This document shows, piece by piece, positions 9,323-18,041 of a stretch of DNA of 58,063 bases (position 1 is the first letter of the stretch; the number at the start of each line of letters is the position of its first letter). Under the pieces are notes generated by a model. That model saw only the letters and a list, made by a program, of their open reading frames with translations. It was not told the DNA's origin and ran no database searches. The stretch comes from an uncultured Sutterella sp. (lineage in GTDB: Bacteria > Pseudomonadota > Gammaproteobacteria > Burkholderiales > Burkholderiaceae_F). The translations under genes were made by a program, and so were the position numbers. The stretch lies in assembly GCA_905206365.1 (NCBI GenBank), contig CAJLHF010000009.1, positions 1-58,063 of the forward strand, in the 5' to 3' direction.

Positions 9323-9351
9323 TTGACGGATGCTTCCCGTTTGGGCATACT
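9323..9351 (+). promoter_or_regulatory. Sigma-70-type promoter of tRNA-Met
   Basis: A -35 box TTGACG at 9323-9328 and a -10 box CATACT at 9346-9351 are separated by exactly 17 bases. Transcription would start near 9358, a few bases before the mature tRNA 5' end at 9365. This is the best promoter match in the window. Confidence 0.75.
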
Positions 9352-9364
9352 TTGACTTCTCAAC

Positions 9365-9441
9365 GGCGCATTAGCTCAGTCGGTTAGAGCAGAGGAATCA
9401 TAATCCTTGTGTCCGCGGTTCGAGTCCGTGATGCGCCACCA
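9365..9441 (+). tRNA. tRNA-Met (anticodon CAT)
   Basis: A complete cloverleaf can be folded. The acceptor stem GGCGCAT (9365-9371) pairs with ATGCGCC (9431-9437), followed by discriminator A and an encoded CCA. The D-loop region is TAGCTCAGTCGGTTAGAG. The anticodon stem GAGGA/TCCTT holds loop ATCATAA with anticodon CAT, and the T-arm is CGCGG-TTCGAGT-CCGTG. The base pairing at position 1 and the body sequence fit elongator tRNA-Met. A lysidine-type tRNA-Ile with a CAT anticodon is a less likely alternative. Confidence 0.93.
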
Positions 9442-9450
9442 GAATTCAAC

Positions 9451-9482
9451 AAAAAAGCCCTGCCGTAAGGCGGGGCTTTTTT
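9451..9482 (+). terminator. Rho-independent terminator after tRNA-Met
   Basis: An A-rich left flank, a GC-rich hairpin (AAGCCCTGCC, loop gtaa, GGCGGGGCTT) and a run of T. It separates the tRNA from miaB. Confidence 0.85.
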
Positions 9483-9524
9483 GTTAGCATCATTTTGATT
9501 TTTTATCGTCACCGGACATAAACC

Positions 9525-10859
9525 GTGCCAGCGAAAAAACTGTACATGCGCAGCTTCGGCTGCCAGATGAACGACTACGACACCGGTCGCCTCTCGGACT
9601 TGCTTCGCGACGCTCAGGCGTACGAGCGCACCGAAAATCTCGAAGAGGCCGATCTCGTCGTGATCAACACCTGCTCGATTCGCGAGAAGGCTCAGGAAAA
9701 GGTCTTCTCCGACCTCGGCCGCATCCGCGAAGTGAAAAAAGAGCGTCCCGAAATGCGCATCGCCGTGGGCGGTTGCGTGGCGAGTCAGGAAGGCGAGAAC
9801 ATTCTGAAGCGCGCCCCTTGGGTCGACGTTGTTTTTGGTCCGCAGACGCTTCACCGCGTCCCCGATCTCCTTGACGAGTGTGCTCGTACGGGTCGCGCCC
9901 AGGTCGACGTGAGCTTCCCCGAAATCGAGAAATTCGATCATCTGCCCAAGCCCGAAGCGCACGGCGCCACGGCGTTCGTTTCCATCATGGAAGGTTGCTC
10001 CAAGTACTGCTCCTACTGCGTGGTGCCCTATACCCGCGGCGAGGAGATTTCGCGCCCGCTCGTCGACGTGTTGGTCGAAATCGCCCAGCTCGCCGATCAG
10101 GGCGTGAAAGAGGTGACGCTACTCGGGCAGAACGTGAATGCCTACCGCGGCGTGACGCCCGAGGGCGATACGGCCGACTTCGCGCTTCTCTTGGACTACG
10201 TCGGGCAGATCGACGGGATCGAGCGCATTCGCTATACGACAAGCCATCCGCGCGAATTCACGCAACGCATCATCGACTGCTACGAGCGCAACCCGAAGCT
10301 CGTGAGCCACGTGCACCTGCCCGTGCAGTCGGGGTCCGACCGCGTGCTTGCCGCCATGAAGCGCGGCTACACGGCACTCGAATACAAGTCGATCGTGCGA
10401 CGTCTCAAGAAGGCCCGACCCGGCATTTCGATCGCGACCGACATCATCGTGGGCTTCCCCGGCGAAACGGCCGAGGATTTCGAAGAGACGATGAAGTTGG
10501 TCGAAGACGTGGGCTTTGACGCGAGCTTCAGTTTCGTCTTCAGTCCTCGCCCGGGTACGCCCGCCGCGCGACTCCCCGACGATACGCCGTACGAAGTTAA
10601 GATCGGGCGTCTGCAGCGCCTTCAGGCTGCGATCGACGCGCACGCGCGCGCGATCAGCGAAAGCATGCTCGGCAACGTCGAGCGCGTTCTGGTGCTCGGT
10701 CCCGCGCGTCGCGGCGAAGGCTATCTGATGGCTCGAACCGACAACAACCGCATCGTCAACTTCCCGGGCTCGCCCGAGTTGATCAACCGGATGGTGACTG
10801 TGCGGATCACCGAGGTCTTTCCCCACTCGCTCGGCGGGGAGCTCGTTCAGGAGGACTGA
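9525..10859 (+). CDS. miaB: tRNA-2-methylthio-N6-dimethylallyladenosine synthase
   Basis: Radical-SAM methylthiotransferase that modifies i6A37 to ms2i6A37 in tRNAs reading codons that start with U. The 444-residue protein has the N-terminal UPF0004 domain with its cluster cysteines (SFGCQMN, NTCSIRE, GGCVA), the radical-SAM CxxxCxxC (CSKYCSYC), and a C-terminal TRAM domain. The start is GTG, giving MPAKKLYMRSFGCQ, which aligns with the usual start of the family; an internal ATG at 9546 would remove a conserved N-terminal strand. The stop overlaps the ATG of the phoH-like gene (TGATG). Confidence 0.95.
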   Translation: MPAKKLYMRSFGCQMNDYDTGRLSDLLRDAQAYERTENLEEADLVVINTCSIREKAQEKVFSDLGRIREVKKERPEMRIAVGGCVASQEGENILKRAPWVDVVFGPQTLHRVPDLLDECARTGRAQVDVSFPEIEKFDHLPKPEAHGATAFVSIMEGCSKYCSYCVVPYTRGEEISRPLVDVLVEIAQLADQGVKEVTLLGQNVNAYRGVTPEGDTADFALLLDYVGQIDGIERIRYTTSHPREFTQRIIDCYERNPKLVSHVHLPVQSGSDRVLAAMKRGYTALEYKSIVRRLKKARPGISIATDIIVGFPGETAEDFEETMKLVEDVGFDASFSFVFSPRPGTPAARLPDDTPYEVKIGRLQRLQAAIDAHARAISESMLGNVERVLVLGPARRGEGYLMARTDNNRIVNFPGSPELINRMVTVRITEVFPHSLGGELVQED

Positions 10860-11845
10860 TGACTGAACGTCTCACTTTTTCAACGGACGTCGGCAGCACG
10901 GTGCTTGCCAACCTGTGCGGCCCGCTCGACGACAACATCCGACAGATGGCCACGATTCTCGGCGTTTCGATTCGCCGTCGCGGGGCGGTCTTTACGGTGA
11001 CGGGGGAACTGGAGGCGGCGCGCCGCGCCGTCTCGGCTCTCGAGACGCTTACGGCGCGCATCGTGCACACGGGCGAAGCGCTGACGGCCGATGACATTCA
11101 GTGGTTTTTCGTCGGTGAAGACGATCGATTCCGGGCCGGAAAGAGCGACGAGGCGCCTTTTGAAGTCGAGCTGAAGACGCGCCGCCGCGATCTGCAGGGG
11201 CGTACGCCCAATCAGCGCGCATACCTGAAGGCGATTCTTTCCCACGACATTTCGTTCGGAATCGGGCCTGCCGGGACGGGGAAAACGTACCTGGCCGTTG
11301 CGGCTGCGGTCGATGCGTTCGAGCGCGGCACGGTCGAGCGCATCGTGCTGACGCGCCCGGCCGTCGAAGCGGGCGAGCGACTCGGGTTCCTGCCCGGGGA
11401 CCTCACGCAAAAGGTCGATCCGTATCTGCGGCCGCTCTACGACGCGCTTTTCGACCTGATGGGTTTTGAGAAGTCGCAGCGCCTCATGGAACGCCAGTCG
11501 ATCGAGGTTGCGCCACTCGCGTACATGCGCGGGCGCACGCTCAACAACGCCTTCGTGATCCTCGACGAGGCGCAGAATACGACGCCCGAGCAGATGAAGA
11601 TGTTCCTCACCCGCATCGGTTTCGGGTCGCGCGCCGTCATTACGGGCGACGTCACGCAGGTCGACCTTCCGAAGGGCGTGCCAAGCGGCTTGAGGCATGC
11701 CGCGAAGATTCTGGAGAACGTGCGCGGCATCGCCATCACCCGCTTCAATGCGGGTGACGTCGTGCGCCATCCGCTCGTGGCCCGCATCGTCGAGGCTTAC
11801 GAACGGGCGGGCGAAAACGACGAGGCGCCGCGTCGGGACCGATAA
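10859..11845 (+). CDS. ybeZ: PhoH-like ATPase (YbeZ)
   Basis: Cytosolic P-loop protein of the PhoH family; in other bacteria it is encoded with, and thought to work alongside, the YbeY endoribonuclease. The 328-residue protein has an N-terminal nucleic-acid-binding-like region (about residues 1-100), the Walker A motif GPAGTGKT near residue 139, and a Walker B region FVILDEAQN. It overlaps the miaB stop by one base and is followed 10 bases later by ybeY, the conserved miaB-ybeZ-ybeY-corC-lnt order. Confidence 0.93.
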   Translation: MTERLTFSTDVGSTVLANLCGPLDDNIRQMATILGVSIRRRGAVFTVTGELEAARRAVSALETLTARIVHTGEALTADDIQWFFVGEDDRFRAGKSDEAPFEVELKTRRRDLQGRTPNQRAYLKAILSHDISFGIGPAGTGKTYLAVAAAVDAFERGTVERIVLTRPAVEAGERLGFLPGDLTQKVDPYLRPLYDALFDLMGFEKSQRLMERQSIEVAPLAYMRGRTLNNAFVILDEAQNTTPEQMKMFLTRIGFGSRAVITGDVTQVDLPKGVPSGLRHAAKILENVRGIAITRFNAGDVVRHPLVARIVEAYERAGENDEAPRRDR

Positions 11846-11855
11846 GGAGAGCAAC

Positions 11856-12314
11856 ATGTGCGAACTCATTCTGGACGTGCAGCAGGCGTGGCTTTTCAAG
11901 AAGGAATTGCCCTGCCGCGCGAAAATGGAACGTTGGATTCGAGCAGCGCTCGAGCGTGACGCCGCGTTCACGATTCGCTTCGTAGACGAGGTCGAGGGGC
12001 GCGAGCTCAACGCCACGTACCGTCACAAGGACTACGCGACGAACGTTCTGACCTTCGACTACGCGCACGAGCCTCGCGTCGAAGCCGACATCGTCATCTG
12101 CGTGCCGGTTCTGCAACGTCAGGCTCGCGAGCAGCTCAAAACGTTCGAAGCGCATCTTGCGCACCTGATCGTGCACGGCGTTTTGCACGCCCACGGGTAC
12201 GATCATTTGAACGAAGAAGAAGCCGAGAAAATGGAAGGCCGGGAAACGGAGATCCTCACGGGGCTCGGCTTCCCGAATCCCTATAGCGATCGCGAAGGGA
12301 TGGTTCACGATTGA
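11856..12314 (+). CDS. ybeY: Endoribonuclease YbeY
   Basis: Zinc-dependent single-strand endoribonuclease needed for 16S rRNA 3' maturation and ribosome quality control. The 152-residue protein has the three-histidine motif HGVLHAHGYDH characteristic of UPF0054. I chose the ATG at 11856, preceded by TAAGGAGAG, a strong ribosome binding site 6 bases away. An upstream in-frame extension inside the phoH-like gene shows no homology. It lies between the phoH-like gene and corC, the standard neighbours. Confidence 0.95.
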   Translation: MCELILDVQQAWLFKKELPCRAKMERWIRAALERDAAFTIRFVDEVEGRELNATYRHKDYATNVLTFDYAHEPRVEADIVICVPVLQRQAREQLKTFEAHLAHLIVHGVLHAHGYDHLNEEEAEKMEGRETEILTGLGFPNPYSDREGMVHD

Positions 12315-12364
12315 TCGGTCGGGTCGGTGTATCCTAGGGGGTCCCGACCTTTCTCTTTTTCTTC

Positions 12365-13201
12365 ATGTCGAACGAACCTCCCAGTACCAAGCCCCGAAGT
12401 TTTTTCGATCGCCTGGCGGCCGCATTTCACGACGATGAGGTGAACGACCGCGCGGCGTTGCGACAGACGTTGCGCGAAGCCTGTCACCACGGTCTTGTCG
12501 ACGAGGACACGCTTTCCATGATGGAAGGTGCTCTCAACGTGTCCGAATTGCGCGCGCACGACATCATGGTCCCGCGCTCGCAGGTCTTCGGCGTGGACGT
12601 GGCCGACGATCCCTCCGTCTGGTTGCAGACGGTCATTCGTTCGGGGCATTCTCGGTTTCCCGCCTACGAGGGCGATCTCGACAACGTTACGGGGATTCTT
12701 CACGCCAAGGACTTGCTGAAGCTTCTCGTCGATCCGAAGACCGACGTGCGGGCCTGCCTGCGTCCTTCCCGCTTCATTCCGGAGAGCCAGCCCGTCAACG
12801 TGCTTCTGAGAGACTTTCGTGAGACGCGCAGCCACATGGCGCTCGTCATCGACGAGTTCGGGAGCGTCTCGGGTCTCATCACGATCGAAGACGTACTCGA
12901 GCTGATCGTGGGTGATATTTCCGACGAATTCGATCGCGAAGATAAGAGCGCCAACATCGTTCCCGACGGGAGCGGCTGGCGCGTGAAAGCGTTGACGCCC
13001 ATCGAGCAGTTCAACGAATTCTTCGCCTCCGATCTTTCGGACGACTACTGCGAAACAATCGGCGGCCTCGTGACGGACCGGTTCGAACATGTTCCGCATG
13101 CCGACGAAGAAATCGTCGAACGAGGGTTCCGTTTCCGCATCGTGCGCGCCGATCAGCGGCAGGTGGTCCTGTTGCACGTCGACAAGCTTCCCGCCGGCTG
13201 A
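12365..13201 (+). CDS. corC: CorC/HlyC-family CBS-domain protein
   Basis: Protein associated with magnesium/cobalt homeostasis and, in this operon context, with envelope functions next to lnt. The 278-residue soluble protein has paired CBS domains: the first holds the family segment RAHDIMVPRSQV, the second VIDEFGSVSGLITIEDVLE. A C-terminal CorC/HlyC domain follows. There is no DUF21 membrane domain, so this is the short CorC form. A CTAGG-containing spacer of 50 bases separates it from ybeY. The lnt ATG lies 13 bases after its stop. Confidence 0.92.
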   Translation: MSNEPPSTKPRSFFDRLAAAFHDDEVNDRAALRQTLREACHHGLVDEDTLSMMEGALNVSELRAHDIMVPRSQVFGVDVADDPSVWLQTVIRSGHSRFPAYEGDLDNVTGILHAKDLLKLLVDPKTDVRACLRPSRFIPESQPVNVLLRDFRETRSHMALVIDEFGSVSGLITIEDVLELIVGDISDEFDREDKSANIVPDGSGWRVKALTPIEQFNEFFASDLSDDYCETIGGLVTDRFEHVPHADEEIVERGFRFRIVRADQRQVVLLHVDKLPAG

Positions 13202-13214
13202 CGGGGACTTCGGC

Positions 13215-14792
13215 ATGCGGGTGCTTGCGACGCTTCTCGCTTCGCTCCTTTGCGGGGCGGCCTTTTCTAGCGCTTTTGCGCCGCTTGCGTGGTGGTGGGC
13301 GGGCCTTGCGGGGCTTGCCCTGCAACTCGGCCTGACGGGCCTTACCGCAATCGGCGTACGCCGGGCGCTCGCTTCGCAGTTCGCGTTCGGGCTCGGTTGG
13401 TTCGCGCCGGGGCTGGCCTGGACCGCGAATTCGATGACGGAGCACGGACACATGCCCGTCGTTGCGGCGTTTCTCGGCGTGGTGTTGCTCGCGCTTGTGT
13501 GTTCGGCCTTTACGGCTGCGGCCGCAGGCGCCGTCGTGCGAACGACGCGACCGGGCGTCGGGCGGCTCGTTGCTCTGACGGGGGCGTGGACCCTGGCCGA
13601 GTGGATGCGGGGGCCGGGCCTCGTGCATTTCGGATGGCTGACGCCCGCGGAAATCACCCCCGACCTTCCCTGGGCGGGCTGGGCGCCTCTCGGGGGGGCT
13701 TCCGCCGTGACCCTCGCGCTGTTGCTCGGGGCGGCTTCGCTCGCGTTGCTCGTCGACGCGGCGCTGAGATGCGCCCGCGCTGGGGCGCGCTCGGGCGACG
13801 TGCAACGCGTCGTCGGCGCGACGTCCATGCTAGCGCTTCTCGTCGGTGCGGGCTGGGTCGCACACGAGCACGAGTGGTCAACGCCCGGCGAAACCGTGAC
13901 TCTTCGCCTTTTGCAGGCCGACTTGCCGATCGTCGACGTTTTTACGCGGACCGACGCGGGCGAACGCATCGCAAGCGTTGCTGCGCAGGCCGGAGCACCG
14001 TGGCCCGAGGAAACGGTCCAAGCGGATCGGACGGAACGGCGCCTTGTCGTGACGCCCGAAGGCATGGTTACGACTCCCGTCGAGCGGCTCCCTCGCTCTG
14101 GCGTCGAAGCGCTCGGACGACTTCTCGACGTTGCGGGGGCGCCCGTTCTCTTCAGCGGTTTTCGGAAAACCCCGGCGGGTTATGCCAATACGGCGTTTTT
14201 CGGGGACGCTTCGGGCGTCGAGGCCTACGTTGACAAGCGGCGGCTCGTCCCCTTCGGCGAATACGTACCGCCCGGCTTCCGCTGGTTCGTGGAGCGCCTC
14301 GGAATTCCGCTTTCCGACCTTGCGGAGGGCGGCTGGGATCAGCGCCCTAACCGTCCGTGGGGGCCGACGGGACCGAGTGTGGGGGTACTCATTTGTTACG
14401 AAAACGTCGACGGTGCCGTGCTCGAAAGTTGGGGGAAGGATGTCCCCGACCTGCTTCTCGTCACCTCGAACCTCGGGTGGTTCTCTCCATATGTGATTCC
14501 GCAACATCTGGCGATGAGCCGCCTGCGTGCTATGGAGGCCGCCCGCCCTCTCGTCTCCGTCAACAACAACGGTCTCTCCGCCGTACTCGACGCGCGCGGC
14601 AACGTTGTCGAAACGCTTGCCGCATCGGGTCGCGACGCGCGCACGGTGACGATCGCCTCGGCACTCGGCGCCCCCACGCCTTACCTCGCATACGGGGACC
14701 TGCCCGCACTCCTTGCCGCGGTTCTTTTTCTCGTCTCGGGGTTCTTCCCGTGTCGCCGTCGAGGTGCGGCGGCGTCGGACGGTCGTCTTTGA
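13215..14792 (+). CDS. lnt: Apolipoprotein N-acyltransferase
   Basis: Inner-membrane enzyme that adds the third acyl chain to the N-terminal cysteine of lipoproteins such as Pal, encoded later in this window. The 525-residue protein has several N-terminal transmembrane segments and a periplasmic nitrilase-like domain. The expected Glu-Lys-Cys triad is visible: TPEGMVT (Glu), YVDKRRLVPFGEY (Lys) and LICYEN (Cys). The last hydrophobic segment lies near the C-terminus. I chose the ATG at 13215 (MRVLATLL), where the first membrane helix begins. It is probably co-transcribed with corC. Confidence 0.94.
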   Translation: MRVLATLLASLLCGAAFSSAFAPLAWWWAGLAGLALQLGLTGLTAIGVRRALASQFAFGLGWFAPGLAWTANSMTEHGHMPVVAAFLGVVLLALVCSAFTAAAAGAVVRTTRPGVGRLVALTGAWTLAEWMRGPGLVHFGWLTPAEITPDLPWAGWAPLGGASAVTLALLLGAASLALLVDAALRCARAGARSGDVQRVVGATSMLALLVGAGWVAHEHEWSTPGETVTLRLLQADLPIVDVFTRTDAGERIASVAAQAGAPWPEETVQADRTERRLVVTPEGMVTTPVERLPRSGVEALGRLLDVAGAPVLFSGFRKTPAGYANTAFFGDASGVEAYVDKRRLVPFGEYVPPGFRWFVERLGIPLSDLAEGGWDQRPNRPWGPTGPSVGVLICYENVDGAVLESWGKDVPDLLLVTSNLGWFSPYVIPQHLAMSRLRAMEAARPLVSVNNNGLSAVLDARGNVVETLAASGRDARTVTIASALGAPTPYLAYGDLPALLAAVLFLVSGFFPCRRRGAAASDGRL

Positions 14793-14939
14793 GAGTCAAT
14801 ACGCGATAAAATCGACTATTCAGCCGCCGGTGCCTTATCTGGTGCGGGCGCAAGACGCACCCGACCGGCCCGCTTCCGGACCGCCCCGGGGTCGATTCAC
14901 CTTTCAAAGGCGCCCGCCGTTCGCGGGGCGTAACAAAGA
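14793..14939 (+). other. Intergenic leader of glyQS
   Basis: A TAAAAT resembling a -10 box lies at 14807-14812, but I find no convincing -35 box at the right distance. A GGTGCG/CGCACC inverted repeat lies further down. I see no small coding frame with a ribosome binding site. Confidence 0.3.
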
Positions 14940-15848
14940 ATGATCACCTTTCAGGAAGTCATCCTGCGCCTGCAGGAATATTGGAACCGTCAGGGCTGCG
15001 CGCTCCTGCAGCCGATCGACTTGGAAGTCGGTGCCGGCACGTCGCACACGGCGACGTTTTTGCGTGCTCTCGGTCCCGAACCGTGGCGCGCGGCTTACGT
15101 GCAACCTTCGCGTCGTCCGAAGGATGCACGTTACGGCGAAAATCCGAACCGTCTCCATCAGCACCACCAGTACCAAGTCGTGCTCAAGCCGGCTCCCACG
15201 AACATCGTCGATCTTTACCTCGGCTCGTTGCGCGCGCTGGGCATCGATACGGAAGTGAACGACATTCGCTTCGTCGAAGACAACTGGGAAAACCCGACGC
15301 TCGGCGCCTGGGGTCTCGGCTGGGAAGTCTGGATGAACGGCATGGAAGTGACGCAGTTCACCTACTTCCAGCAGGTGGGCGGCCTCGAATGCAAACCCAT
15401 TACGGGTGAAATCACGTACGGGCTCGAACGCCTCACGATGTACCTGCAGAACTGCGACAACGTGTTCGATCTCGTCTACACCACGTGGAAGGACCCCGAC
15501 GGGACCGATCGCGTGCTCACGTACGGCGACGTCTTCCACCAGAACGAAGTCGAACAGTCGCACTACAACTTCGAAGCGAGTGACTGCACGAAGCTTCTGC
15601 AGCAGTTCGACTATTTCGAAAGCGAAGCCAAGCGTCTGATGGATCTCAACCTCGCGCTTCCGGCCTACGAGATGGTGTTGAAGGCCGGCCATACGTTCAA
15701 TCTCCTCGACGCGCACGGCGCCATCTCCGTGACGGAACGCGCGGCCTACATCGCCCGTATCCGCAATATTTCCCGTTCGGTGGCCCAGAGCTACTACGAT
15801 TCGCGCGAACGCCTCGGCTTCCCGATGTTGAAGAAGAATGCCGATTGA
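14940..15848 (+). CDS. glyQ: Glycine-tRNA ligase alpha subunit
   Basis: Catalytic subunit of the alpha2-beta2 bacterial glycyl-tRNA synthetase, a class II enzyme that activates glycine. The 302-residue protein starts MITFQEVILRLQEYW and contains the class II motifs, including the PSRRPKDARYGENPNR region (motif 2) and GLERLTMYLQ (motif 3). Its length matches the family. glyS begins 22 bases after its stop. The gene follows lnt after a 147-base gap. Confidence 0.97.
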   Translation: MITFQEVILRLQEYWNRQGCALLQPIDLEVGAGTSHTATFLRALGPEPWRAAYVQPSRRPKDARYGENPNRLHQHHQYQVVLKPAPTNIVDLYLGSLRALGIDTEVNDIRFVEDNWENPTLGAWGLGWEVWMNGMEVTQFTYFQQVGGLECKPITGEITYGLERLTMYLQNCDNVFDLVYTTWKDPDGTDRVLTYGDVFHQNEVEQSHYNFEASDCTKLLQQFDYFESEAKRLMDLNLALPAYEMVLKAGHTFNLLDAHGAISVTERAAYIARIRNISRSVAQSYYDSRERLGFPMLKKNAD

Positions 15849-15870
15849 GTGCGGAAAGGACAGAAAGAAA

Positions 15871-17961
15871 ATGACGAATCTTCTCGTTGAACTTCAGACC
15901 GAAGAACTGCCGCCGAAGGCCCTCGAAACGCTCTCGAAGGCGTTTGCCGAAGGTGTGAAGAAGAGCCTTGCGGCCCAGCATTTCGTGAGCGAAACGGCCG
16001 AAACGACGGTGTACGGCGCGCCGCGCCGCCTTGCCGTTCTTGTGAAGGACGTTCTCGCCGAAAGCCCCGAAGAAGCCTTCACTCAGAAGCTCGTGCCGGT
16101 GCGCGTGGGTCTCGACGCCGAAGGCCGGGCCACGCCCGCGCTTCTGAAGAAGATGCAGGCGCTCGGCATCGACTGCCCCGTCGAAAACCTGAAGCAGGTC
16201 GACGACGGCAAGAACGTGCAACTCGTCTTCGAAGGCGTCCGTCCGGGTGTCAAGCTCGCGCAGGGGCTCCAGACGGCGCTTGATGCGGCCGTGCGCTCCC
16301 TGCCGATCCCGAAGGTCATGACCTATCAGCTCGCCGACGGTGAAACGACCGTGTCGTTCGTGCGTCCCGTGAAGCATCTGACGTGCCTTTACGGCACAGA
16401 AGTCGTTCCCTCGGAACTTTTCGGTCTTCAGGCCGGCCGTACGACGATGGGCCACCGCTTCCACTCGCAGGGTGCCGTTGAGATTGCCTGTGCCGACGGT
16501 TACGAAGCCGCTCTCAAGGCCGCCCGCGTGATGCCCTCCTTCGACGAACGCCGTGAAACCATCCGCGAGCTTCTCTCCGCCAAGGCTGCCGAGGCGGGCG
16601 GTACGGTCATTTGTCCGGCCGATCTTCTTGATGAAGTGACCGCGCTCACCGAGTGGCCCGTGGTCTACGAGAGCTCCTTCGAAGAAGAGTTCCTGGCCGT
16701 TCCCGAAGAATGTCTGATCTTGACGATGCAGCTCAATCAGAAGTACTTCGCGCTGCGCGATGCGTCGGGTCGTCTGATGAACAAGTTCCTCCTCGTTTCG
16801 CAACTCGAAGCGAAGGACGGCGGTGCGGCGATCTCCTCTGGGAATGCCCGCGTCGTGCGCGCCCGTCTTGCGGACGCCAAGTTCTTCTACGATCAGGACC
16901 GCCGCGAAACGCTCGAAAGCCGCGTCGAAGGTCTCAAGCATGTCGTCTACCACAACAAGCTTGGCTCGCAGGCCGAGCGCATGTTGCGCGTGAAGGCGAT
17001 GGCGGGCGAGTTCGCCGATCTGATCGGTGCAGACCGCGCTCACGCCGAACGCGCCGCGCTCCTCGCGAAGGCCGATCTCCGTACGCTCATGGTGGGCGAA
17101 TTCCCAGAACTCCAGGGCATCATGGGCGAATACTACGCCCGTCACGACGGCGAAGCCGACGACGTCGCGCTTGCCATACGCGAACACTATCAGCCGCGCT
17201 ACGCGGGCGACGAGCTACCCTCGACCCCCGTGAGCCTTGCCGTGGCGCTCGCCGACAAGATGGAAACTCTGACGGGGCTCTTCGGCATCGGTCAGATGCC
17301 GACGGGTGAAAAGGATCCCTTCGCGTTGCGTCGCCACGCGCTCGGCGTGCTGCGCATGCTCATCGAAAAGGAACTTCCGGTGTCGCTGCGCACGCTGATC
17401 GATACCGCTTGGACGGTCGAACAGGGTGTTGCGGGCGTCGTCGACCATCGCGCCGAACTCGAAGCGTTCTTTACGGATCGTCTGCGCGTGATGTTGCGAG
17501 ACAAGGGTTACACGGCTCAGGAAACGGATGCGGTGCTCGCGTTGCGTCCCGAAATGCTACGCGAACTCACGAAGCGTCTCGACGCCGTTCGCTCCTTCAT
17601 GGCGCTTCCGGAAGCCGAAGCACTCACGGCGGCCAACAAGCGTATCGGCAACATCCTCAAGAAGGCCGAAGGCGAGATTCCCGTCGAGGTTCGTGCCGAC
17701 CTGCTCAGCGAAGCGGCCGAAAAGGCACTCTGCGAAGCCGTTGAAAAGGCCGAGCCGGGCGTGGCGGTCGACCTTGAAGCCGGTCGCTACGAAGCGATGC
17801 TCACGTCGCTTGCGGCGCTTCGCGCTCCGGTCGACGCCTTCTTCGAAGACGTCATGGTCAATGTTGACGACGCGGCGGTTCGCGCGAATCGCCTGGCGCT
17901 CTTGAAGCGCCTCTACGCGCTCATGAATCGCGTCGCCGAAATCGCACGACTCGCCAAGTAA
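15871..17961 (+). CDS. glyS: Glycine-tRNA ligase beta subunit
   Basis: Beta subunit of the tetrameric glycyl-tRNA synthetase; it binds tRNA-Gly and carries the anticodon-recognition part. The 696-residue protein starts MTNLLVELQTEELPPKAL, the conserved family start, after an AAAGGA ribosome binding site. An HD-like region lies in the middle and a DALR-type anticodon-binding domain at the C-terminus. An upstream in-frame ATG at 15838 falls inside glyQ and is unlikely to be used. A strong terminator follows the stop. Confidence 0.97.
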   Translation: MTNLLVELQTEELPPKALETLSKAFAEGVKKSLAAQHFVSETAETTVYGAPRRLAVLVKDVLAESPEEAFTQKLVPVRVGLDAEGRATPALLKKMQALGIDCPVENLKQVDDGKNVQLVFEGVRPGVKLAQGLQTALDAAVRSLPIPKVMTYQLADGETTVSFVRPVKHLTCLYGTEVVPSELFGLQAGRTTMGHRFHSQGAVEIACADGYEAALKAARVMPSFDERRETIRELLSAKAAEAGGTVICPADLLDEVTALTEWPVVYESSFEEEFLAVPEECLILTMQLNQKYFALRDASGRLMNKFLLVSQLEAKDGGAAISSGNARVVRARLADAKFFYDQDRRETLESRVEGLKHVVYHNKLGSQAERMLRVKAMAGEFADLIGADRAHAERAALLAKADLRTLMVGEFPELQGIMGEYYARHDGEADDVALAIREHYQPRYAGDELPSTPVSLAVALADKMETLTGLFGIGQMPTGEKDPFALRRHALGVLRMLIEKELPVSLRTLIDTAWTVEQGVAGVVDHRAELEAFFTDRLRVMLRDKGYTAQETDAVLALRPEMLRELTKRLDAVRSFMALPEAEALTAANKRIGNILKKAEGEIPVEVRADLLSEAAEKALCEAVEKAEPGVAVDLEAGRYEAMLTSLAALRAPVDAFFEDVMVNVDDAAVRANRLALLKRLYALMNRVAEIARLAK

Positions 17962-17979
17962 TCGCGCGTTTCGAGTGCG

Positions 17980-18006
17980 TTGAAACGAGGTCCGAACCGA
18001 TATTAT
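17980..18006 (+). promoter_or_regulatory. Candidate plsC promoter overlapping the glyS terminator
   Basis: A TTGAAA at 17980-17985 and a TATTAT at 18001-18006 are 15 bases apart. The -10 lies in the loop of the glyS terminator. Transcription would start in the 3' arm (near 18013), so the new RNA would lack the left arm and escape termination. The spacing is shorter than ideal. Confidence 0.4.
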
Positions 18007-18028
18007 TCGGTTGGGACCTCTTTTTTTT
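17987..18028 (+). terminator. Rho-independent terminator after glyS
   Basis: GAGGTCC pairs with GGACCTC, extended by an inner AACCGA/TCGGTT stem, then eight T. The T-run ends only 13 bases before the plsC ATG, so plsC needs either readthrough or a promoter inside this element. Confidence 0.85.
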
Positions 18029-18041
18029 CTGGCAATTCGCG

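Noticed and set aside
14842..14865. T-box-like or attenuator structure before glyQ
   Set aside because: The GGTGCG/CGCACC hairpin has no T-run and no T-box sequence; T-boxes are not expected in betaproteobacteria.
15697..17187. Minus-strand open frame opposite glyQS
   Set aside because: No recognisable domain; GlyS on the plus strand is full length.
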